Of a stretch of DNA of 15,417 nt, positions 6,591 to 13,665 are shown piece by piece. Origin of the DNA: an uncultured Peptoniphilus sp. (GTDB lineage Bacteria > Bacillota > Clostridia > Tissierellales > Peptoniphilaceae); contig NZ_CALUAA010000020.1 in the NCBI RefSeq assembly GCF_943913915.1, forward strand, positions 1-15,417, given 5' to 3'. Each line of letters opens with the position of its first letter. Position 1 is the stretch's first letter. The notes under the pieces were generated by a model. It had not been told where the DNA came from and did no database searches. It saw nothing but the letters and a program-made list of their open reading frames with translations. A program made the position numbers and the translations under genes.

Positions 6591-6793
6591 AACTATTTGG
6601 TAGGGGAGGAGTAGGTCTCATTTTCGCCCAAGAGAGATTGCGTGTGGTGTGAGCAATTGCGAAAACGACTGAAGGTCGCCCTTACGACATTTGCGAAGGC
6701 AACGGTACTCGCCGTTATCGAGTTTGAGCGCCGCATTTTGCGGAACAAAGGTGGTACCGCGGAAACCCCGTCCTTTTAAGGATGGGGTTTTTT
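6591..6793 (+). promoter_or_regulatory. T-box riboswitch controlling valS, GTC (Val) specifier
   Basis: A complete T-box leader that senses uncharged tRNA. Stem I closes with GTAGGGG (6600-6606) and CCCTTAC (6679-6685). The specifier loop has AGTA (6610-6613) on the 5' side and GAA (6671-6673) on the 3' side. In the standard layout GAA-N-codon, the specifier is GTC (6675-6677), which reads valine and matches the downstream gene. AGAGAG (6631-6636) and GGTG (6646-6649) form the distal stem I elements, with ATTGC/GCAAT as the stem below. Two small helices follow (AACGG/CCGTT and CCGC/GCGG). The T-box core AAGGTGGTACCGCG is at 6748-6761; its TGGT bulge would pair with an NCCA end having discriminator A, as in tRNA-Val. 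Uncharged tRNA-Val should favour the antiterminator. Confidence 0.95.
6763..6793 (+). terminator. Conditional terminator of the valS T-box
   Basis: AAACCCCGTCC pairs with GGATGGGGTTT (eleven pairs, one G-U) around a TTTTAA loop, running into six T residues. Its 5' arm directly follows the T-box core and would be sequestered in the antiterminator. Confidence 0.92.
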
Positions 6794-6808
6794 ATATGAG
6801 GAGGATTT

Positions 6809-9472
6809 ATGAACGATATGCAAAAAACATATGATCCGAAAGATTTTGAGGAGAGAATTTATAAGGCGTGGATGGATCACGGCGCCTTTACACCGGACAG
6901 AGAAAAAGATCAGGCGGAGGGTAAAAAACCCTTTACCATCGTTATGCCGCCGCCAAATGTAACGGGTAATCTCCACATGGGCCACGCCATGAACAATACG
7001 TTGCAGGATATTTTAATTCGCTTTAAACGTCTTAAAGGTTACAGCGCCCTTTGGATTCCCGGCACCGACCACGCCTCGATTTCCACGGAAGTTAAGGTTG
7101 TGGAACGCCTTCGTGAACAGGGAAAGACGAAGGAAAGCTTGGGCCGGGAAAAATTCCTGGAAGAAGCTTGGGCGTGGACTGATGAATACGGCGGCAATAT
7201 TAAAAACCAATTGAAAAAACTCGGCGTATCCTGCGACTGGTCGAGAGAGCGCTTTACACTCGATGAAGGACTTTCAAAGGCCGTAGAAGAATTCTTTTTC
7301 CGCCTCTATGAAAAAGATTTAATCTATAGAGGTAATCGCATCATCAACTGGTGTCCCCATGATAAAACCGCTCTTTCCGATGCGGAAGTGGAACACGAAG
7401 AGGAAGACGGCAAGATGTGGACGTTCCGCTATCCCATTGAAGGGGAAGAGGGAGAGATTTTAATCTCCACCACCCGCCCCGAAACTATTCCCGGAGACTT
7501 GGCGGTGGCCGTCAATCCGGAAGATGATCGCTATAAAGATTTAGTCGGCAAGTGCGTTCACCTTCCCCTATTTGATCGCACGATCCCCATCGTCGCCGAT
7601 GATTATGTAGATTCCGAATTCGGCACCGGCGCCGTTAAGATCACTCCGTCTCACGATCCCAACGACTTCGGTGTCGGGGAGCGTCACGATTTAGGTCAGT
7701 TCCTTATTATGGATGAGACGGCGCACCTGAATGAAAATGCCGGAAAATATGCCGGATTGGAACGCTCCGAGGCCCGTAAAGCCATCGTTGCCGATATGGA
7801 TGCTGAAGGTTATCTCGTAAAAATCGAAGATCATCACCATGCCGTCGGCCACTGCGAGCGCTGCAAGACCGTTATCGAGCCCATGCTCAGCAATCAATGG
7901 TTTGTAGCTATGGAAAAGCTGGCGAAACCTGCTCTTGAAGCTTACGAAAAAGGCGATCTCCGATTTGTGCCCGATCGCTTCGGTAAGATCTACACTCACT
8001 GGCTCGAAAACATTCGCGACTGGTGCATCTCCAGACAACTTTGGTGGGGGCATCGTCTGCCCGTCTACTACTGCGACGATTGCGGCGAGGTTATGGTATC
8101 GAGAGAAGAAGTTAGTGAATGCACTTCCTGCCACAGCCACAACGTTCGCCAAGACGAGGATACACTGGATACATGGTTCAGCTCCGCTCTTTGGGCTTTC
8201 TCCACTATGGGTTGGCCGGAAGAAACGGAAGATCTGAAGTACTACTATCCCACCGATGCTCTCGTAACAGGCTACGATATTATTTTCTTCTGGGTCATTC
8301 GCATGGTTTTTTCCGCTCTCGAGCTTACAGACGAGCTTCCCTTTAAAGATGTCTATCTGACAGGTCTTGTCCGCGACGAACAGGGCCGCAAAATGAGCAA
8401 AAGTTTAGGAAACGGCATCGATCCCTTGGATGTCATCGCCGAATACGGCGCCGACGCTTTGCGCTTTACCCTTATTACGGGCACTACGCCGGGTAACGAT
8501 ATGCGCTTCAGCTACAAGCGTGTGGAAAACAACCGTAATTTCTGCAACAAGCTCTGGAATGCTTCCCGCTTCGTGCTTATGAATCTTCCCGAGGACTTCA
8601 AAGATTCCAAGGTAGAGAAGGATAAACTTCGAGGTGAAGACCGTTGGATCTTAACTCGCCTCGATGAGACCATCGCTGATGTGGAAGGGAAGATCGAAAA
8701 ATACGATATCGGTCTAGCCGCCGAAGCGGTTCACGATTTTATTTGGGATGAATACTGCGACTGGTATATCGAAATGGTAAAACCGCGCCTCTACGGCGAT
8801 GATATCGACGATAGGGAAGTGGTCTATGCCGTTCTTCTCGATGTTCTCGAAAAGATCCTTACCATGCTCCATCCCTTTATGCCCTTTATAACGGAAGAGA
8901 TTTATTCTTTCCTTCCGGGAACCGAAGGGGAACTGATCGGTGCCACATGGCCCGAATCAGGTGTCTATAATTATGATGACGATGTAGAGAACATAGGCGT
9001 TGTAAGAGAAGCTATTCGCGGCATTCGCAATGCCAAGGCGGAAATGGATATCGAGCCCCATCGCAAGAGTAAGCTCTATGTCTTGACGGAAGAAGCGAAA
9101 CGGGGAGATCTCTATAAAGAAATGGAAGGCCACTTCGTCAACCTCGCCAATATTACGGAAATTGAATTAATCGACAATCGTCAAGACGTATCCGACGATG
9201 TTATCTCTGTGGTAACAGAAAAGGCGGAACTGTTCCTTCCTATGAAGGATCTCGTAGACTACGCAAAAGAAGCGGAACGTTTGGCCCGAGATATCGAAAA
9301 GACGAAGTCTGAAATCGAAAGAGCCGACAAAAAGCTCAGCAACGAAAACTTCGTCAATAAGGCGAAACCGGAAGTGGTTGAAAAAGAAAGAGAAAAACTT
9401 GAAAACCACCAAAACAATCTGTCGAACTTAGAGGAGCGCATGGCCTTTGTAAAATCACAAATCGACGATTAA
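6809..9472 (+). CDS. valS: Valyl-tRNA synthetase
   Basis: A large class I synthetase (887 residues, full length) that charges tRNA-Val and edits misactivated threonine. The HIGH motif is HMGH (56-59) after PPPNVTGN, a ValRS-type lead-in. GTDHASIST follows, with alanine after the DH as in ValRS. The editing insert (CP1) covers roughly residues 190-340 and includes TTRPETIPGD and GTGAVKITPSHDPNDF. Cysteine pairs C349/C352 and C422/C425/C438/C441 look like zinc-binding knuckles of the bacterial class. DTWFSSALW and KMSKS (528-532) complete the active site. The anticodon-binding domain follows, and the C-terminus (about 820-887) is the charged coiled-coil arm typical of ValRS. GAGGAGG lies before the ATG. 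Expression is governed by the upstream T-box. Confidence 0.98.
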   Translation: MNDMQKTYDPKDFEERIYKAWMDHGAFTPDREKDQAEGKKPFTIVMPPPNVTGNLHMGHAMNNTLQDILIRFKRLKGYSALWIPGTDHASISTEVKVVERLREQGKTKESLGREKFLEEAWAWTDEYGGNIKNQLKKLGVSCDWSRERFTLDEGLSKAVEEFFFRLYEKDLIYRGNRIINWCPHDKTALSDAEVEHEEEDGKMWTFRYPIEGEEGEILISTTRPETIPGDLAVAVNPEDDRYKDLVGKCVHLPLFDRTIPIVADDYVDSEFGTGAVKITPSHDPNDFGVGERHDLGQFLIMDETAHLNENAGKYAGLERSEARKAIVADMDAEGYLVKIEDHHHAVGHCERCKTVIEPMLSNQWFVAMEKLAKPALEAYEKGDLRFVPDRFGKIYTHWLENIRDWCISRQLWWGHRLPVYYCDDCGEVMVSREEVSECTSCHSHNVRQDEDTLDTWFSSALWAFSTMGWPEETEDLKYYYPTDALVTGYDIIFFWVIRMVFSALELTDELPFKDVYLTGLVRDEQGRKMSKSLGNGIDPLDVIAEYGADALRFTLITGTTPGNDMRFSYKRVENNRNFCNKLWNASRFVLMNLPEDFKDSKVEKDKLRGEDRWILTRLDETIADVEGKIEKYDIGLAAEAVHDFIWDEYCDWYIEMVKPRLYGDDIDDREVVYAVLLDVLEKILTMLHPFMPFITEEIYSFLPGTEGELIGATWPESGVYNYDDDVENIGVVREAIRGIRNAKAEMDIEPHRKSKLYVLTEEAKRGDLYKEMEGHFVNLANITEIELIDNRQDVSDDVISVVTEKAELFLPMKDLVDYAKEAERLARDIEKTKSEIERADKKLSNENFVNKAKPEVVEKEREKLENHQNNLSNLEERMAFVKSQIDD

Positions 9473-9507
9473 ATCAATAGAGCTTCTTTTATAAATCTTT
9501 CTGTTTT

Positions 9508-9578
9508 TTGCATACTTTATGTAACAATGGGTAAAGTTAAAATGTAAACCAAAAGTAGCGTTGCATATTGTTGTATAT
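9508..9578 (+). promoter_or_regulatory. Upstream region of amaP with two related TTGCATA elements and a possible promoter
   Basis: The 120-bp gap between valS and amaP has no clear hairpin terminator. A possible sigma-A promoter is TTGCAT (9508-9513), 18 bp, TAAAGT (9532-9537). The sequence TTGCATACTTTATGTAA (9508-9524) is a near-perfect inverted repeat. A second related element, TTGCATATTGTTGTATATG (9561-9579), lies 53 bp downstream just before the GGGAGG RBS. Two such elements flanking the likely transcript start could be operator sites. This is inference. Confidence 0.4.
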
Positions 9579-9592
9579 GTGGGAGGCTAAAC

Positions 9593-10153
9593 ATGAGAAA
9601 AGGAAAAAAGGCGCTTGATATTATAGTGGCCATAATCATTCTCATCTTTGCCTGTATCTGCTTCTTTTCGATCTACGGTAATTTAATCGGCATGGACTCG
9701 GCACAACAAAGTTTGCTCTCGGCGCTTAACCAAGAGTGGGGCTTTTATGTTTTAGCTGTCTTGGCATCGATTACAGCCGCATACGCTTTGTTCCTCTTCC
9801 TTCGCGCATTGATTGCGAAGACGAGAGAGCGCAGCATTCGAATGAAAAATGCCGACGGAGAAGTCTATTTAACAGAGTCTTCTGTGGAGTCGGTTGTTGA
9901 CTATTCGGTGCGCAGCTTCCATCAGGTTTCAAGACCTGATGTGGAGGTAAGCATTCACGGCGGTAAGAATCCGACGATCCGCTCAAAGGTCGCTTGCATG
10001 GTGAGAGGTCAGGAAGACCTCCAAGCTCTTGCTGAAAAGATTCAATCGCGGGTGCGCCAAGATCTTGAGACCTATGTCGGATTTCCCGTAGGCGATGTGG
10101 AAGTAACATTTACAGATCCTGATGAACCTGAAACAGAGAAGGTCACGGGGTGA
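9593..10153 (+). CDS. amaP: Alkaline shock response membrane anchor protein AmaP
   Basis: A 186-residue membrane protein that in Staphylococcus aureus anchors Asp23 to the cytoplasmic membrane. Two transmembrane helices are visible, at about residues 8-30 (very rich in I, V, F) and 50-73, with a short extracytoplasmic loop between them. RALIAKTRERSIR marks the cytosolic edge. The remainder is a cytosolic alpha/beta domain (NADGEVYLTESSVESVVDYSVRSF, then PDVEVSIHG, MVRGQEDLQALAEKIQSRVRQDLETYVG), which resembles the Asp23-fold domain usual in AmaP. The start ATG is preceded by GGGAGG. It is the first gene of a three-gene cluster with a DUF2273 protein and Asp23, the conserved order for this module. 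Four bases separate it from the next start. Confidence 0.9.
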   Translation: MRKGKKALDIIVAIIILIFACICFFSIYGNLIGMDSAQQSLLSALNQEWGFYVLAVLASITAAYALFLFLRALIAKTRERSIRMKNADGEVYLTESSVESVVDYSVRSFHQVSRPDVEVSIHGGKNPTIRSKVACMVRGQEDLQALAEKIQSRVRQDLETYVGFPVGDVEVTFTDPDEPETEKVTG

Positions 10154-10157
10154 TGAG

Positions 10158-10481
10158 ATGAGATTATTTACACAAAATTCTGAAAACCAATTCAACTATA
10201 TCGGCGATTACGATATCGCACCGTCGGGCAATTTAATCGACGGACGCAATGGAAGCCCTGTAGCAAATAGACCTATGACGGGAAACGCGAGACGCTATTT
10301 AAATCGCTACAAAAAAACTACCATCGGTATGGTGGTTGGGCTGATTGTGGGTATATTGTTTATTACCATTGGATTTTTCAAAACCTTATTGCTCGCTATT
10401 TTAATCGGCATCGGTTTTGTCGTCGGCGGTTTCTTTGACCGCAATCCAGTTGTAATGAAGTTTTTGAAAAATATAGGTTAA
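10158..10481 (+). CDS. DUF2273 small membrane protein of the Asp23 module
   Basis: A 107-residue protein with a polar N-terminal half (residues 1-55, including FNYIGDYDIAPSGNLIDGRNG) and a double hydrophobic block at about 56-73 and 75-94 (GLIVGILFITIGFF and LLLAILIGIGFVVGGFFD), the pattern of DUF2273. These proteins are encoded between amaP and asp23 in many Firmicutes and have no firmly established role. The start at 10158 is chosen because it follows the amaP stop by four bases with a GGGGTGATGAG Shine-Dalgarno region. An upstream in-frame ATG at 10122 lies inside amaP and is less likely. The soluble N-terminal extension looks long for the family, whose members often begin near the first helix. 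Confidence 0.8.
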   Translation: MRLFTQNSENQFNYIGDYDIAPSGNLIDGRNGSPVANRPMTGNARRYLNRYKKTTIGMVVGLIVGILFITIGFFKTLLLAILIGIGFVVGGFFDRNPVVMKFLKNIG

Positions 10482-10496
10482 GAAAGGACGTTTATT

Positions 10497-11006
10497 ATGG
10501 CTAACAATTTTGACAACAAAAAAGAAGTTAAAAAAGAAGAATTAAAAAATGTACCGGAAGTTCCGGGAGAAGAAGCAGTAGAAGAAGATCACCGCGATTC
10601 TTTAGTATTCAACGATTCCGTTGTTGAAAAGATCGTCTCTCTTGCAGCAAGAGAAATTAAAGGTGTGCTCGACCTTAAAGGCGGCTTAATCTCCGGCATT
10701 ACCGAAAGCTTCGGCGGTTCCGATTCCACCAAAGGCGTAGACGCTACTATTAACGATAAAGACGTCGTACTCGACGTAAAAATGCTTCTTGAGTTCGGTC
10801 AATCCGCTCCCCGCATTTTTGACGAATTAAAACAATATGCTTCCCAACAATTAAAACTTATGACCGGTTTAAACCTTGTTGAATTAAATGTCGAAGTTGT
10901 CGATGTATTAACTCGCAAAGATTTCGAAGAAAAGAAACAAAAAAGCAGAGCCAATCAATTAGGTGGCGAATCCGGTAACAAAGCAAACTATGATCGCCAA
11001 TGGTAA
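10497..11006 (+). CDS. Asp23/Gls24 family envelope stress protein
   Basis: A 169-residue Asp23/Gls24 protein, an abundant cytosolic protein held at the membrane by AmaP and linked to cell-envelope stress. The N-terminal ~33 residues are disordered and alternate lysine- and glutamate-rich runs. The Asp23 domain spans about 35-140: LVFNDSVVEKIVSLAAREIKGV (start of the domain), the glycine-rich GGLISGITESFGG, KDVVLDVKMLLEFGQSAPRIFDELKQ, and VELNVEVVDVL. The tail (KKQKSRANQLGGESGN) is polar. An AAAGGA RBS lies before the ATG. Its codons are markedly biased to TTA, AAA and GAA compared with its neighbours, which suggests high expression. It ends the amaP-DUF2273-asp23 unit and is followed by a terminator. 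Confidence 0.93.
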   Translation: MANNFDNKKEVKKEELKNVPEVPGEEAVEEDHRDSLVFNDSVVEKIVSLAAREIKGVLDLKGGLISGITESFGGSDSTKGVDATINDKDVVLDVKMLLEFGQSAPRIFDELKQYASQQLKLMTGLNLVELNVEVVDVLTRKDFEEKKQKSRANQLGGESGNKANYDRQW

Positions 11007-11018
11007 TCATTAAAAGAA

Positions 11019-11044
11019 GCGGGCACTAGATGCCCGCCTTTTTT
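11019..11044 (+). terminator. Terminator of the asp23 module, overlapping the end of the convergent gene
   Basis: GCGGGCA and TGCCCGC form a perfect 7-bp GC-rich stem with the five-base loop CTAGA, then C and six T residues. The loop contains, on the opposite strand, the TAG stop codon of the convergent DUF4364 gene (11026-11028). On the minus strand the hairpin is followed by the weaker run TTCTTTTA, so it may serve both genes. Confidence 0.88.
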
Positions 11045-11487
11045 ATGCTCTCTATTAAATTTTCAATAATCTCTTCTTTGCGTTTTTCTTCAGTGGAACC
11101 CGCCGTGGAATTTAGGATCGACAGCGAGAAAACCATCTCGCCGTCGATTTGTTTTTCATAGGTGGTGTGGTCGCCCTCCTGAACAATTCGGTAACCGATG
11201 TTTTCGGTGTGTAAAACCTTAACATCGTCGTCATTTAATTGATCGGAAAACATGGCGAAAGCCTCTTCACCCTCCCGGGTAAGTATCAGTGTATCGCCTC
11301 GTTCTTCGAGAAAATCAGCTTCTATAAGTTCCAAGATATATTGGCATAGAAAAAAATAATTCATTCGTCCTTCGGAAAGAATGGCATCTTGCAGAGCGCG
11401 GCGGATCATTTTACCGCCATGGTGTTTAATGGATGCCAAAAGATACAGCTTGTCCGAAGCCAATGTATGAATGGGTACTCTATTCAT
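11026..11487 (-). CDS. DUF4364 family protein, winged-helix-like
   Basis: A 153-residue soluble protein that I assign to DUF4364, found in Clostridia and relatives. The first ~75 residues (SDKLYLLASIKHHGGKMIRRALQDAILSEGRMNYFFLCQYILELIEADFL followed by LILTREGEEAF) have the helix order and wing-like ending of a winged-helix DNA-binding domain, close to PadR/MarR-type folds. The rest is a mixed domain (IGYRIVQEGDHTTYEKQIDGEMVFSLSIL) and a charged C-terminal helix. Its molecular role is not established. The start at 11487 is chosen because AGGTGAT precedes it; an ATG ten codons upstream (11517) would place the promoter's -10 box inside the coding region. It is divergent from hpt and convergent with asp23. 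Confidence 0.8.
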   Translation of the reverse strand: MNRVPIHTLASDKLYLLASIKHHGGKMIRRALQDAILSEGRMNYFFLCQYILELIEADFLEERGDTLILTREGEEAFAMFSDQLNDDDVKVLHTENIGYRIVQEGDHTTYEKQIDGEMVFSLSILNSTAGSTEEKRKEEIIENLIESIKKAGI

Positions 11488-11503
11488 ATTATCACCTATA
11501 AGA

Positions 11504-11512
11504 ATTATACCA
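11504..11512 (-). promoter_or_regulatory. Extended -10 promoter of the DUF4364 gene
   Basis: On the minus strand TGG-TATAAT is a full extended -10 element; no clear -35 is seen. The predicted leader is only about ten bases, containing AGGTGAT. It decides the start codon of the gene. Confidence 0.65.
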
Positions 11513-11539
11513 CTCATCTGAGAATCGAGCGCATTATTC

Positions 11540-11548
11540 TGTTATAAT
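11540..11548 (+). promoter_or_regulatory. Extended -10 promoter of the hpt operon
   Basis: TGT-TATAAT is an extended -10 element 25 bases before the hpt start, with no good -35. It is divergent from the DUF4364 promoter, with the two -10 boxes 33 bp apart, so the two promoters may interfere or share a regulator. Confidence 0.7.
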
Positions 11549-11573
11549 GAGTTAACAGCTAAAGGAGGACACT

Positions 11574-12098
11574 ATGAAAGGAAAAGAACGTATTTTATAC
11601 TCGGAGGATGACATCAGAGAGCGTGTCGCCGAAATGGCGAAGACCATCGATGATTACTATGAGGGAAAAGAAATTCTCGTCATCGGCCTGCTCCGTGGAT
11701 GCTTTGTCTTTTGCTCGGACCTTGTGCGTGCCATGGAAAGTAAGATGGAAGTGGATTTTATGACCACATCCAGCTATGAAGATGAATTCTCTTCATCCGG
11801 AGAAGTCAAACTTTTCAGCGACTTGCGCGCCGATGTTAAGGGAAGGGACGTGCTGATCGTCGATGATATTATCGACACAGGCCGCACCCTTGAAACAGTT
11901 GTAAATTCCATTCGCAATCTGGAACCTGCCTCTGTAAAGACGGCAGTGATGCTCGACAAACCCTCCAGACGTGAAGTGGATTATGCTGCAGATTTTACGG
12001 GCTTTACGATCGACGATGTGTTTATCGTAGGATATGGATTAAATTATGGTCCCTATTACAGAAACAAACCCTACATCTACACCTACGAAGAGGACTAA
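11574..12098 (+). CDS. hpt: Hypoxanthine-guanine phosphoribosyltransferase
   Basis: A cytosolic type I phosphoribosyltransferase of 174 residues that converts hypoxanthine (and usually guanine) plus PRPP to IMP/GMP in purine salvage. The PRPP-binding loop is VLIVDDIIDTGRT (93-105). VIGLLRGCFVFCSDL (36-50) provides the pyrophosphate-binding cis-peptide region, and MTTSSYED...SSGEVKLFSDL (63-84) is the flexible active-site loop. The C-terminal FIVGYGLNYGPYYRNKPYI is diagnostic for bacterial Hpt. AAAGGAGG lies before the ATG. It opens a five-gene run, and its 3' end overlaps the next frame. In Bacillus and other Firmicutes hpt usually sits beside tilS and ftsH, which are absent here. Confidence 0.95.
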   Translation: MKGKERILYSEDDIRERVAEMAKTIDDYYEGKEILVIGLLRGCFVFCSDLVRAMESKMEVDFMTTSSYEDEFSSSGEVKLFSDLRADVKGRDVLIVDDIIDTGRTLETVVNSIRNLEPASVKTAVMLDKPSRREVDYAADFTGFTIDDVFIVGYGLNYGPYYRNKPYIYTYEED

Positions 12099-12924
12099 TT
12101 ATTTAGTATTACTCTACGGAGTATTGGGTGCGGCGATTTTATTCTTGACACTGGGTCCCCTGTTTTCCGCGAGGGACCCTCTCTGGGGAGTGGTGCTCAC
12201 AGAGCTTGTCGCCATCGGATTGCCGGCGATTTATTGGCGCAAACGGCAACGTATAAAAGAGCGCGAGGCAATGACGTTAAAAGAGGCGGCTATTTTAACC
12301 TTGGCTCTTTTTCCGATTATTCTCGTGATCAACGGACTTTTTCTAGAAGGACTCAATCAATTGTTGCCTCTTGAGAATCAGAACTTGGATATTTTAAAAT
12401 CCAACGGATCTCTCGTAAAGCAGCTCATTACCTTGGCCATTATCCCTGCGTTTTTTGAGGAGCTCTTTTTCCGCTCCGTTATCTGTGAGCAGTTTGCGAA
12501 GAGGAGTCCTATGGGAAGCGTCTTCTTTTCGGCGGTTCTATTTGCTCTTTTCCACTTTCAGTGGCAAAACAGTATGGCGCCTTTTTTATTCGGTCTGGTT
12601 TTAGGGTATATCTATCTTTACGGCGGGTTGAAGGCATCGGTTTTCTCACACTTCCTCTATAATTTCTGTTCCATTTTATTTGTTCGCTCCTTCAGCGAAT
12701 CTTGGATGAAGACTTTCGGTGATCTCACCTTGGTTAGGGGAATGGGCGGTGTGAAAAATGTCATGACCCTTCTGCTTCTCGTAGGAAGCGCTCTCGGGAT
12801 TTTTATTATTTTGCGTCAATCTTTTAAGCGGCCTTTGCCCAAGAAGGGGCCGGTGGTTCGCGGGAAGGAATGGATACCCGTGGCAGGTCTCGTGCTCGTT
12901 TATGTGATCAAGACTTTCGCATAG
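12046..12924 (+). CDS. CPBP family intramembrane metalloprotease
   Basis: A polytopic membrane protein of 292 residues belonging to the CPBP/Rce1 (Abi) family of intramembrane proteases. The catalytic glutamates are in EELFFR (138-143), followed by the histidine motifs FALFH (166-170) and HFLYN (202-206). About eight hydrophobic helices are visible, the first at about 19-41. The residue after EELFFR is serine where glycine is common. Family roles include peptide maturation, self-immunity to bacteriocins and protein-A-like anchoring; none can be chosen here because no bacteriocin precursor is nearby. The start is uncertain. ATG 12046 gives a 53-base overlap with hpt and only a distant TAGGAT as RBS, while TTG 12124 (residue 27) has GGAG only two bases away and would cut the first helix. 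Translational coupling to hpt is likely. Confidence 0.85.
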   Translation: MVPITETNPTSTPTKRTNYLVLLYGVLGAAILFLTLGPLFSARDPLWGVVLTELVAIGLPAIYWRKRQRIKEREAMTLKEAAILTLALFPIILVINGLFLEGLNQLLPLENQNLDILKSNGSLVKQLITLAIIPAFFEELFFRSVICEQFAKRSPMGSVFFSAVLFALFHFQWQNSMAPFLFGLVLGYIYLYGGLKASVFSHFLYNFCSILFVRSFSESWMKTFGDLTLVRGMGGVKNVMTLLLLVGSALGIFIILRQSFKRPLPKKGPVVRGKEWIPVAGLVLVYVIKTFA

Positions 12925-12933
12925 GAGGTAGTT

Positions 12934-13665
12934 ATGGACGATTTTGATAAAGCGGTGAAACTTTTTAAAGAAGCGAAGTACGCTATTTGTCTCACAGGCG
13001 CCGGCATTTCCACAGAATCGGGTATACCCGATTTTCGAAGCAATCGAGGCTATTATACGAACTTTATCCCGGAGGACGCCCTCTCCATCGGAGTTATGGA
13101 ATCGGATCCCAAGCGGTTTTACAGCGAAGGTTACACGATTTTAAAAGACCTCGAGGGGAAAGAGCCGAATCCCGGTCACCGGGCACTGGCGGCTATGCAG
13201 GAAGAGGGATTTTTACACGAAATTGTTACGCAAAATATCGACGATCTCCATCAGCAGGGCGGCGCGAAGAATGTGCTGCAAGTCCACGGCGATGCGTCCA
13301 CTGCCCGATGTGGGTATTGTAATTATCGAACAGACTTTGCCGAATTCGACAAGCAGGTAGAGGCGGGAAATATTCCGCCGAAGTGCCCGGAGTGCGGACA
13401 CGATATGCGCACCAATGTGGTTTTATTCGGCGATGCCATGCCGCCGGCATTTGATGCGGCGGTGAAGGCTGCGGAAAAGGCGGATCTGATCCTCGTCGTA
13501 GGAAGTTCTCTGCAGGTTATGCCTGTGGCGTATTTACCCCGACTTGCCGAGCATTTGATTATTGTGAACCAAGGTTCCACCCCCTACGATCACCAGGCGG
13601 ATGTTCTGTTTAAGGGAAGTGCCGCGGATGTGCTCGTGGAACTGGAGAAGCGTTTAAATGAATAG
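12934..13665 (+). CDS. cobB: NAD-dependent protein deacylase (sirtuin)
   Basis: A 243-residue Sir2-family enzyme that removes acyl groups from lysines using NAD+. The NAD-binding fold shows GAGIS (22-26), SGIPDFRS (29-36), TQNIDDLH (99-106) and the catalytic histidine in QVHGD (H118). The zinc module has C126 and C129 (CGYC) and C151 and C154 (CPEC). GSSLQVMP (190-197) and the late IIVNQG segment complete the cofactor site. The acyl-pocket Tyr/Arg pair that marks class III desuccinylases is not present at the expected place, so a deacetylase of the class U type is more likely. AGGAGG (12923-12928) overlaps the end of the previous gene. The stop codon overlaps the start of the methyltransferase gene by eight bases, indicating coupled translation. 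Confidence 0.95.
   Translation: MDDFDKAVKLFKEAKYAICLTGAGISTESGIPDFRSNRGYYTNFIPEDALSIGVMESDPKRFYSEGYTILKDLEGKEPNPGHRALAAMQEEGFLHEIVTQNIDDLHQQGGAKNVLQVHGDASTARCGYCNYRTDFAEFDKQVEAGNIPPKCPECGHDMRTNVVLFGDAMPPAFDAAVKAAEKADLILVVGSSLQVMPVAYLPRLAEHLIIVNQGSTPYDHQADVLFKGSAADVLVELEKRLNE

Noticed and set aside
7691..8152. 153-codon open frame on the minus strand inside valS
   Set aside because: No RBS or recognisable family; it is antisense to the conserved editing and zinc regions of ValRS and is explained by codon composition.
9521..9537. GGGTAA resembling a sigma-B -10 before the Asp23 module
   Set aside because: No GTTTAA-type -35 at 12-14 bp, so a general-stress-sigma promoter is not supported.
10122..10157. 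Upstream ATG start for the DUF2273 gene
   Set aside because: It overlaps the end of amaP by 32 bases and lacks an RBS; the ATG at 10158 follows the amaP stop with a plausible RBS.
11488..11517. Upstream ATG start for the DUF4364 gene
   Set aside because: It would place the TGG-TATAAT promoter within the coding region and has no RBS, whereas AGGTGAT precedes the ATG at 11487.
12046..12924. CPBP protease as the immunity or maturation gene of a bacteriocin cluster
   Set aside because: No small precursor with a leader, no transporter and no modification enzyme are nearby; the context is housekeeping.
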